Of a DNA stretch of 64,000 nt, positions 57,668 to 64,000 are shown piece by piece. The notes beneath the pieces were generated by a model. It was not told the DNA's origin and searched no databases. It saw nothing but the letters and a program-made list of their open reading frames with translations. This stretch comes from Gp7-AA10 sp035636095 (GTDB lineage: Bacteria > Acidobacteriota > Thermoanaerobaculia > Gp7-AA8), in assembly GCA_035636095.1 (NCBI GenBank), contig DASPZU010000089.1:1-64000 (forward strand), given 5' to 3'. Within the stretch, counting starts at the first letter, position 1. Each line of letters opens with the position of its first letter. The position numbers were made by a program, and so were the translations under genes.

Positions 57668-60605
57668 TGGCTTGCCACGGCGCATGCTGATTGTTCCAGC
57701 GGAAAAGCTGACCGAATGCCCATGCCGCCGGCGGATTGTCGCGGGGACCGAAAGAGGCCGCGATCATCATCGGCAGCGCGCGTTGATAATTCTGCGCCGC
57801 CATCGACTTGACGCCGGCAAAGTATTCCGCCTCCGGATGCACCTCGCGCGGCCGGGCAGCTGCAGAGAAAGATTGCTCGTCCATCACGCCGGCGAGATAC
57901 TTCGCCATGGGCGGCAAATCCGTCTTCTCGGGCAACGCGCGAATCTTTTCGTCGAGCTTCTCCCAACGCGCGTTCGACTGCGGCACCTTCAACGCGAGAA
58001 GCGAGGCCGCCTCGAGAGTAGCCACCTCCGGCGTTTTTGATTCCTGCGGGACCGTGGAGGCGAATCGCTGCACGAGGTCGTACTCCTCCGTCTGATAAAA
58101 AACGAGAACGCCCTGCATGGCAACTGCCGATGGGATCCGCGGTTGCAGCCAAGCCATGGCGGCGTCGGCGCCTTTTTGCACTTTCAGAGCGCGATAACCG
58201 ATGAGGAGAGCCGTGAAGCTCTCGGGATGATTTGCGGCCGGAGCTCGTGAAGGCTCGGTCGTCAGATGCTCTGCCAGGGCAAATGCGAGATCGGCGTGAT
58301 GTTCTTTCAGTGCCTTCTCAGCGATGTCATCGATGATCGAGTATTTGAGACCGGCCGCGACCAGGGCGCTGTACGCAGCGACGGCAGTCTCTGGTCTTGC
58401 GTTCTTGAAAGTCTCGAGGAAATTCTCTGGCACGTACCAGCGCGCCTCCTGTTCCGAGTACGCCGCTTTCTTCGGATCGAGTAATGCAGCCGCTTCCGCG
58501 AACTTACCTTCGCGCCACAGAATCGCGGCGACATCGGCGCGCGCTTGCGCGCCGGGGTAACGCTCGACAGCTTGCATGCCGAGGTCATTGGCTTCATCGA
58601 CGCGGCCGAGACGCTGCAGAATCGAGGCTGCGTACAGCAGCACGTTCGCGCTGTACACAGGAATGTGCGGCTCAATCGCTGCCCACGCTTCCCGATACTT
58701 GCCTTGCCGTTCGAGAGCATTCGCGAGACTGGCAGACACCCACGCATTCAACAGCGAATCGCCGCGGTCTTCCCACTTCTCGAGCCACCGTCGCATGAAG
58801 CGCTCCTTGATTGCGGCTTCGCCCCGAGCGTTGAGGTACCGGGCGTAACCCGACAGGGCGCTCATACTCTCGGTGTTGAGTCCGATCTCTTCGAACTTGC
58901 GGTGCACGTATGCTGCATCCTCGCCGAGCTCCGAGAGGTAGGCGAGGGCTGCAGTGCGATCGCTGTCGTTGCGCGAATGCTCGACAATGTCGCGAAGCGC
59001 CGCACGGTCACCAGTCGATGCAAGGTACGACACCGCGTCGCCCCAGTGCGGCAGATGAGTCATGCGCTCGACGGCGGCAGCCGTGTAGCGGTCGCGGCGC
59101 TGCGGGTCACAGATGAACTGCATCGAGATTTGTCCCGCGGCGTACATTTCGCTCGGGCGAGAATCGAGTGTCTGATACAAATCCGTGGCCGCGCGGCGCA
59201 CGACCAGGTCGTAGTTGCCGATCGCTGTGCCGAGGGACTCGAGCAACTCGAACCGGCGCCTGATGCCGAGAAGAGCAGTCGACTTCAGAACCTCGTCCGG
59301 CCGCTTGATTCCATGCGCGGCCTCGAATTTGGCGTCGCAGTACGCGCTCATCCAGGTCGTGACTTGCGTGCCTGCGTTTGTCGATGGTTTACCGAGGGAC
59401 GCGATGAAATTCCTCGAGCCTTCGCGATCCGCGCGTTGAAAGGCGTGGAATGCGAATTGTTTTTCCAAGGCTGCGTAGAAGTTCGATTGGTAGTAGCTGG
59501 CCACCGATTCGGCATTGAGCAACGAGTTCTGCAAAGCGGCTACGCGTTTCGGAAGTCCTTGCTCGAACCGCTGCAGCGGCACCTTCGCCTCCGCGGCGAG
59601 TTGCGGATAAGCGTTCGACCAATCCGAATTGCCCGTGAACGTCATCTCCCCCCGATTGAAGCGGTTCGACTCGACTTCGCGAAGGATCAGGCCCGTCACT
59701 GCCGCGCCGATCGGCGCCTCAGTGCTGAACTCCGAGACGTCGAGTAGCAAGGGAGAAAACTGCACATCGATCGCCCCGCGAAACAGATTCTGCGGATCGG
59801 AGAGCGTCGCGCGCTGAAGCGTTTCGCGTTTCGTCAGCCAATCGCGGCGTGCGGGGGCTGGAAGGGCCGACGGCCGCGACGCACCCTCTTTCGAGTATCC
59901 GAGCAAATCCGCGATCATCGTCTCGTCGTCTGCACAGTTGCGTGCGTCGATCTGCTTCGCGATCGCAACCAATGCGAGTGCGCGCGACAGCAGAGGATCG
60001 CTGAATGCGAACCAATCGTTGACCTGTGAGCTCAGCAGCGTTGTGGCATGCGCGGCGCGGGCGGCGGAAAGGCCGTCGAGCGACTGTCCGCTCGTGTATT
60101 TCGCGATCCGATCGATCGCCGCAAAAAGGTTGGGTGGTGCAAAGGCATCGATGTCGCGATCGACCGAGGCGAGAATCGCCTGCGGCATCGGTGGCGCGGT
60201 CGATCGTTGCGATCGCAGCCTCGCGCTCCACTGGGTGAGGAAATCGAGTTCGTCGTGGAATGTCGCGAGCTCGGCCAATGTGCCGACCTCCATTCCCGCA
60301 CAGCGGATGTGCCACTTCCCACCGGCAAAATCGACGTTGATCGTCGGCGCCTCAATGCCGGTGCTGAATTCGTAGATGTCGGCAACCGCCATGAGCACGC
60401 GGCGATCTGGCGTCAGCCGATATGTCGCCTCGACCGCTGCCGGTACCTCGGCGGGTTGCACTTTATCCAGCGAAAGCTTCGGCCGGCTCGAGTCGATGAT
60501 CGTGAAGCCCGGGGCAGGCGCGGGCGTCGAAACAGAGCTCGGCTGCTGCAATACACGCGAGCACGCCAGGCAGACGAAGAGGAGGAGAAGCGTTCGAGAT
60601 CGCAT
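57651..60605 (-). CDS. Large TPR-like lipoprotein, unknown
   Basis: The 984-residue product starts at an ATG opening a lipoprotein signal (LLLLFVCLACS, Cys near residue 15). The N-terminal 350 residues are not recognised. From about residue 500 the protein is a helical solenoid with degenerate TPR-like text (NALERQGKYREAWAAIEPH, AASILQRLGRVDEANDLG, AAILWREGKFAEAAALLDP). An outer-membrane or periplasmic scaffold role is likely. Upstream, a longer open frame runs into the permease gene and is not used. The gene lies exactly between two copies of the permease 3' end, which suggests insertion. Confidence 0.8.
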   Translation of the reverse strand: MRSRTLLLLFVCLACSRVLQQPSSVSTPAPAPGFTIIDSSRPKLSLDKVQPAEVPAAVEATYRLTPDRRVLMAVADIYEFSTGIEAPTINVDFAGGKWHIRCAGMEVGTLAELATFHDELDFLTQWSARLRSQRSTAPPMPQAILASVDRDIDAFAPPNLFAAIDRIAKYTSGQSLDGLSAARAAHATTLLSSQVNDWFAFSDPLLSRALALVAIAKQIDARNCADDETMIADLLGYSKEGASRPSALPAPARRDWLTKRETLQRATLSDPQNLFRGAIDVQFSPLLLDVSEFSTEAPIGAAVTGLILREVESNRFNRGEMTFTGNSDWSNAYPQLAAEAKVPLQRFEQGLPKRVAALQNSLLNAESVASYYQSNFYAALEKQFAFHAFQRADREGSRNFIASLGKPSTNAGTQVTTWMSAYCDAKFEAAHGIKRPDEVLKSTALLGIRRRFELLESLGTAIGNYDLVVRRAATDLYQTLDSRPSEMYAAGQISMQFICDPQRRDRYTAAAVERMTHLPHWGDAVSYLASTGDRAALRDIVEHSRNDSDRTAALAYLSELGEDAAYVHRKFEEIGLNTESMSALSGYARYLNARGEAAIKERFMRRWLEKWEDRGDSLLNAWVSASLANALERQGKYREAWAAIEPHIPVYSANVLLYAASILQRLGRVDEANDLGMQAVERYPGAQARADVAAILWREGKFAEAAALLDPKKAAYSEQEARWYVPENFLETFKNARPETAVAAYSALVAAGLKYSIIDDIAEKALKEHHADLAFALAEHLTTEPSRAPAANHPESFTALLIGYRALKVQKGADAAMAWLQPRIPSAVAMQGVLVFYQTEEYDLVQRFASTVPQESKTPEVATLEAASLLALKVPQSNARWEKLDEKIRALPEKTDLPPMAKYLAGVMDEQSFSAAARPREVHPEAEYFAGVKSMAAQNYQRALPMMIAASFGPRDNPPAAWAFGQLFRWNNQHAPWQAISEKG

Positions 60606-60671
60606 AGAGATTGGTTGAGGAACGCGACCAAACGGGCTTTGCTTCCTAAGGCCGCGTACCGTCGAGGCCGC

Positions 60672-60753
60672 CGTCACATCTGCTTCCGATACTTCGGATC
60701 GAGCGCGTCGATGAGGCCATCGCCGAGGAAGTTGAGGCCCATCACGGCGGCCA
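60672..60753 (-). repeat. Direct repeat, right copy (genuine end of permease gene)
   Basis: This is the authentic C-terminal coding end of the DppC-type permease. It is repeated at 57561-57642, 3.1 kb away, on the other side of the lipoprotein gene. Confidence 0.85.
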
Positions 60754-61507
60754 TGATGGCCGCGCCGGGAAAAATGGCGAGGTGATTCGCGAGGCCGAGG
60801 TAGCGGCGGCCGGCGGTCAGCATGGCGCCCCACGACGGCGTCGGAGGCTGCACTCCTAATCCGAGGAACGACAACGCGGCCTCGGACAGAATGGCACCGG
60901 CCAGGCCGAGCGTCGCCATCACGATCACCGGATTGATCACGTTGGGCAGCACGTGGCGGATGATCACGCGCGGCGATCGCGCCCCGAGCGCTTTGGCGGC
61001 TGTCACGTACTCCATCTCGCGCACTTTGAGCACTTGACCGCGCACCAGGCGCGCGTAGCTCACCCAGCCGATGGTCGCCAGCGCCAGCACCACGTTGTTG
61101 AGATTCGGACCGAGAACCGCCACCAGCGCGATGGCCAGAAGGATGCCGGGAAAGGCGAGCAGGATGTCGGTCAGGCGCATGATGATGGTGTCGAGCCAGC
61201 CGCCGAAGTAGCCCGAGATCGCGCCGAGCGAGATTCCGATCAACGACGCCAGAATGACCACGCTGAATCCGACCCGCAGCGAAACCCGCGCGCCCCAGAT
61301 GATGCGCGAAAGCACGTCGCGCCCGAGATCATCGAGGCCGAGCGGATGCTGCCTCGACGGCGCTTCGAGTCGCCGCGACGTGTCCTGAAAATCGGGATCG
61401 TAGGGCGCGAGAAGTGGCGCCGCGATTGCGACGATGACCAGCGCGATCGTCAGAATCAGTCCGCTCGTGAACGCGAAGTTGCGCAAGAGGCGCTTGAAAG
61501 TCTTCAT
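60674..61507 (-). CDS. dppC: Peptide/nickel-type ABC permease, DppC-like
   Basis: The 277-residue inner-membrane protein has the family N-terminus (LLAPYDPDFQDTSRRLEAPS, then HPLGLDDLGRDVLSRI). Five to six helices follow, and the EAA loop is SEAALSFLGLGVQPPTPSWG at about 215-234. It pairs with the DppB-like gene upstream to form the channel of an oligopeptide-type importer. Binding protein and ATPase genes are not in the window. The gap of 85 bases to dppB holds a repeat. Confidence 0.93.
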   Translation of the reverse strand: MKTFKRLLRNFAFTSGLILTIALVIVAIAAPLLAPYDPDFQDTSRRLEAPSRQHPLGLDDLGRDVLSRIIWGARVSLRVGFSVVILASLIGISLGAISGYFGGWLDTIIMRLTDILLAFPGILLAIALVAVLGPNLNNVVLALATIGWVSYARLVRGQVLKVREMEYVTAAKALGARSPRVIIRHVLPNVINPVIVMATLGLAGAILSEAALSFLGLGVQPPTPSWGAMLTAGRRYLGLANHLAIFPGAAIMAAVMGLNFLGDGLIDALDPKYRKQM

Positions 61508-61524
61508 GAGAGTTCAATGGAGTT

Positions 61525-61587
61525 CCTTCGCCCCGCGAAGCGGGGAGAAGGTGCCCCTGAGCGAAGGGAAGGGGCGGATGAGGGGCG
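61525..61587. repeat. Intergenic palindromic repeat between dppB and dppC
   Basis: A stem CCTTCGCCCCGC / GCGGGGAGAAGG at 61525-61551 is followed by degenerate GGGGC words. It is a relative of the element at 49799-49861. Here it splits an operon rather than a convergent gap. Confidence 0.55.
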
Positions 61588-61592
61588 TTGAT

Positions 61593-62516
61593 TCACGACA
61601 GCTTGATCCTCGGATCGACGACGCCATATAAAAGATCGCTGATAAAGTTTACGAAAATATATGTCAATGCGATGACGAGGATCGAGGCCTGCACCTGCGG
61701 GTAATCGCGCTGCGAGATCGACTGGATGAGCAGGCGGCCGAGTCCGGGCCACGAGAAAATCTGCTCGGTGATGATGGCTCCGGTGAGCAGCGATCCGAAT
61801 TGCAGCGCCAGAACTGTGATGACGGGAATCAGCGCATTTTTCAGCGCGTGTCGGAAAATCGCCTTCGCGCGCGTGACGCCCTTCGCGATCGCCGTCGTCA
61901 CGTAGAGCTGCGTCAACTCCTCGGCCAGGCTGACGCGAATCATTCGGGTGAGAATCGCGGCCATGGCCAGGCCCATGGTGAGCGAGGGCAGGACCAGCGA
62001 GCGGAGTCCTTCATCGCGTCCGGACACGGGAAACCATCGATGATTGATGGCGAACGCGATGATCAATAGCGGTCCGAACCAGAAGCTCGGCATCGATACC
62101 CCGATCAGCGCGAAAAAACGCGCGGCGTTGTCGATCCACGAGTTGCGATAGATCGCCGAGATGACGCCGAGGGGAAAGGCGACCAGCAGCGCCACGAACA
62201 TCGATCCGAACGCCAGCTGGATGGTGGCCGGATAGCGCTCGCAAATCTGTTTGCTCACCGGCTCATTGGTCTGAAACGAACGACCGAGATCGCCGCGCAC
62301 GATGTGGCTCAGATAGCTGATGTATTGCGACCACAGCGGCTGGTCGAGGCCTAACGCTTTGCGCACCGACTGAACGTCCTGCTCGGGGGCATCCGGCCCG
62401 GCGATCTGGCGCGCCGGATCGCCGGGGATGAGGTGAATGAGCGAGAAAACCAGCGTGAGGATTCCGAAGGTGATCGGAATCATCTGCAGGAATCTACGAA
62501 GGATGTACTGACTCAT
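61593..62516 (-). CDS. dppB: Peptide/nickel-type ABC permease, DppB-like
   Basis: The 307-residue inner-membrane protein has the typical start (YILRRFLQMIPITFGILTL, then HLIPGDPARQIAG), six helices, and an EAA-type loop near YVTTAIAKGVTRAKAIFRHA. The end YGVVDPRIKLS is also typical. The ATG at 62516 is preceded not by a ribosome site but by a 7-base iterated repeat, so translation may depend on the upstream gene. It is partner of the DppC-like gene. Confidence 0.93.
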   Translation of the reverse strand: MSQYILRRFLQMIPITFGILTLVFSLIHLIPGDPARQIAGPDAPEQDVQSVRKALGLDQPLWSQYISYLSHIVRGDLGRSFQTNEPVSKQICERYPATIQLAFGSMFVALLVAFPLGVISAIYRNSWIDNAARFFALIGVSMPSFWFGPLLIIAFAINHRWFPVSGRDEGLRSLVLPSLTMGLAMAAILTRMIRVSLAEELTQLYVTTAIAKGVTRAKAIFRHALKNALIPVITVLALQFGSLLTGAIITEQIFSWPGLGRLLIQSISQRDYPQVQASILVIALTYIFVNFISDLLYGVVDPRIKLS

Positions 62517-62549
62517 GGTGCCGGGTGCCAGGTGCCGCGTGCCGGGTGC
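62517..62549. repeat. Iterated 7-base repeat (GGTGCCG)
   Basis: About four and a half tandem copies of GGTGCCG with single changes fill the gap between the pmbA stop and the dppB start. They occupy the place where the dppB ribosome site should be. Confidence 0.65.
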
Positions 62550-62565
62550 TGCAACTTTCTCGCCG

Positions 62566-63879
62566 TTAGCCGAAATGCCAATCGAGGATTTTGATTGCCG
62601 GCGCGATCGTCCCGCCGAACCCATTGGACCACGCGCCGGTGCGACGCCGATCGCGGGTCAGGCCTTCGATTCGCGAAAAGGCCTCGACCATCGACTGCGT
62701 CCAGCGCAAGTTTGGCAGCCGCGCCACGACTTCGCCGTCGCGGATGAGAAATGTGCCGTCGCGCGTCGTGCCGGTCATCATGGCGGTCTTCGGTTCGAGA
62801 AACCCATTCACGTAGTTGAAGCGCGTGACCCAGATTCCGCGCTTGGTCGATCGAATCAGCTCTTCACGCGTCGCATCGCCTGGGGCCACCGAAAGATGCA
62901 GCGCCGAACCGTGGTCCGGCGATCCGAGCGCCCAGCCGTTTGCGGTGGCGGGGACGCCGAGTCGATCGGCATACGCTTTGTCGACCACCGGCGTGCGCGC
63001 GATCCCGTTCTCGATCAGCGCGACGCGTCGCTTGGGCAGGCCTTCCATGTCGAACGGAAACGGCATGAAGTCGGGATCGAGGGCGTCGTCGGCGAGCGTG
63101 AAATTCCTTCCGACCACACGTTTGCCGAGGTGGTCGACGAAGAACGAGGAGCCGTCTTCGTACGCCTGCCCCGAAAAGGCAATCATGTTCATCCACTCCA
63201 TCACCTCGGCGATGGCGGCAGGCTCGATGATGGCGTCGTAATTTTCGTCGTCGATTTTTTCGTGGACGCCGCTGCGCAGCATCGCTTTCTCCGTGGCTTC
63301 GCTGCCCAGCGCCAGGAGATCGATGCCGCGGCGACTGATGTCGGTCGCGTACCCCGATTCTTGGCCGCGAATCGCGATCACAGTCGCTTCGCTCACCGTG
63401 AAAGTGCAGGAACGCCGTACGCCGTGCGAATTGCCGCACGCCACCGAAGAAGCGTCGGTGCCATATGAGCCGGCGAAGCGCACGCCCGCCTCGCGACCGC
63501 GATCGAACATCGTACCCAGGGCTCGGGCCTTCTCACCCGGCGTGAGGTGGGAGCGATGGAAAGTCGGCAGGTCCGGCACCGGCTCGCTGCCGCGGTAGAG
63601 ACCTGCGAAGTCGCGAAGCGGAAGCGAGTGGCGCGCGGCTTCGCGCGCGACCGCGGCCATCTCCGCGATGTCGCCGCGCTCGAAGGAAGTCGTCGATGCC
63701 ACTCCGATCGCGCCGTCGATCGCCACTCGCACCGTCAGCTCGGCGCTGATCTCCGACATGTTCTGAATGATGCTCGAGTTTGCAAACCGCGTGATGTTGG
63801 CATCGCTGGAGATGAAGTTCGCGTCGGCCTCATCTCCTCCCGCAGCTTCCAACGCGCGCTCGATGAGATCGAAGCTCAA
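62566..63879 (-). CDS. pmbA: TldE/PmbA-type metalloprotease subunit
   Basis: The 437-residue product belongs to the TldD/TldE family, which forms a heterodimeric zinc protease that trims peptides such as microcin B17 and degrades CcdA in enterobacteria. Family features are ANITRFANSSIIQNMSE, the central EPAAIAEVMEWMNMIAFSG, and a late NGFLEPKTAMMTGTTRDGTF. It lacks the HExxxH metal site of the TldD partner, as expected for TldE. The start is a TTG with GGAG seven bases upstream, overlapping the stop of the preceding gene (TTGA). Confidence 0.88.
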   Translation of the reverse strand: MSFDLIERALEAAGGDEADANFISSDANITRFANSSIIQNMSEISAELTVRVAIDGAIGVASTTSFERGDIAEMAAVAREAARHSLPLRDFAGLYRGSEPVPDLPTFHRSHLTPGEKARALGTMFDRGREAGVRFAGSYGTDASSVACGNSHGVRRSCTFTVSEATVIAIRGQESGYATDISRRGIDLLALGSEATEKAMLRSGVHEKIDDENYDAIIEPAAIAEVMEWMNMIAFSGQAYEDGSSFFVDHLGKRVVGRNFTLADDALDPDFMPFPFDMEGLPKRRVALIENGIARTPVVDKAYADRLGVPATANGWALGSPDHGSALHLSVAPGDATREELIRSTKRGIWVTRFNYVNGFLEPKTAMMTGTTRDGTFLIRDGEVVARLPNLRWTQSMVEAFSRIEGLTRDRRRTGAWSNGFGGTIAPAIKILDWHFG

Positions 63880-64000
63880 AACATCTCCACGTTGCGAAAT
63901 CGCGCCGCCGGCGCGCCATGCGCGACACGCATGGTCTGCATCGGATCGCCCTTGCCGCAATTCGGCACGCCCCAGATCCGCCAGCTGGTACGGTCCGCGA
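63876..64000 (-). CDS. tldD: TldD-type metalloprotease subunit, C-terminal end only
   Basis: Only the last 41 codons are in the window. The text WGVPNCGKGDPMQTMRVAHG, followed by APAARFRNVEMF and a stop, matches the usual TldD ending (NCGKG-P-Q...V.HG.P..RFRN). Its stop overlaps the pmbA TTG start, so the two subunits are translationally coupled. The gene continues past 64000. Confidence 0.85.
   Translation of the reverse strand, partial: ADRTSWRIWGVPNCGKGDPMQTMRVAHGAPAARFRNVEMF

Noticed and set aside
58545..59747. 400-codon plus-strand frame across the lipoprotein gene
   Set aside because: The minus strand has a lipoprotein signal and a helical repeat solenoid. The plus frame is shadow.

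Overview
The window looks like chromosomal DNA of a GC-rich, free-living Gram-negative-type bacterium, most likely an Acidobacteriota or a related soil lineage. This is inferred from style, not from a marker gene. The clues are very large secreted NHL/RHS and FG-GAP proteins, an extracellular subtilase ending in DDPL/ELR repeats, a giant multi-HAMP hybrid kinase, many two-component genes, and an IPTL-CTERM-like sorting signal. Genes are tightly packed, often with 4-base ATGA/GTGA overlaps, and no gene-free stretch exceeds 300 bases. No phage, transposase, integrase or CRISPR array was seen.

Region by region. 1-2358 holds a frameshifted S8 protease. 2493-3734 is rmuC. 3846-12340 is a 2465-residue NHL/RHS protein followed by small, AT-richer membrane ORFs that could be its immunity or accessory genes. 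12337-14474 is a decayed patch: a GNAT gene, a doubly frameshifted membrane protein, a small basic secreted protein and a pseudogene fragment. 14486-16225 is a secreted protein with a C-terminal S74 intramolecular chaperone. 16360-25849 is a signalling operon: a 12-HAMP hybrid kinase, CheR, CheB and a REC-PAS kinase. 25926-29255 holds an FG-GAP protein and an ankyrin protein. 29341-30941 is a NarL-type kinase/regulator pair, followed by tRNA-Gln(UUG). 31240-33465 holds a coat-U-like protein and an ECF sigma factor cluster with Spy/CpxP-like proteins and a palindromic divergent promoter region.

33487-37917 is a potassium-type operon: a KdpD-like kinase, a KdpE-like regulator, a free-standing USP protein and a KimA-like importer. 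38003-43062 holds a PAS hybrid kinase and an ABC importer with a fused permease and an ATPase. 43072-44034 is ptsN divergent from a second USP gene. 44000-49254 holds an acyltransferase-like protein, an MBL hydrolase, a PBP4-type carboxypeptidase and guaB. 49347-56214 holds an amidohydrolase, trmJ, a lone receiver, a frameshifted beta-propeller and ligA. 56207-64000 holds a GT22-like mannosyltransferase, a large TPR-like lipoprotein, a Dpp-type permease pair and pmbA/tldD.

The most unusual structural signal is that the lipoprotein gene at 57651-60605 lies between two copies of the 3' end of the adjacent permease gene. A similar but weaker bracketing surrounds the FG-GAP gene. Several genes carry single-base frameshifts, so either sequence error or real decay must be considered. 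All functions are read from motifs and context; no database search was run.
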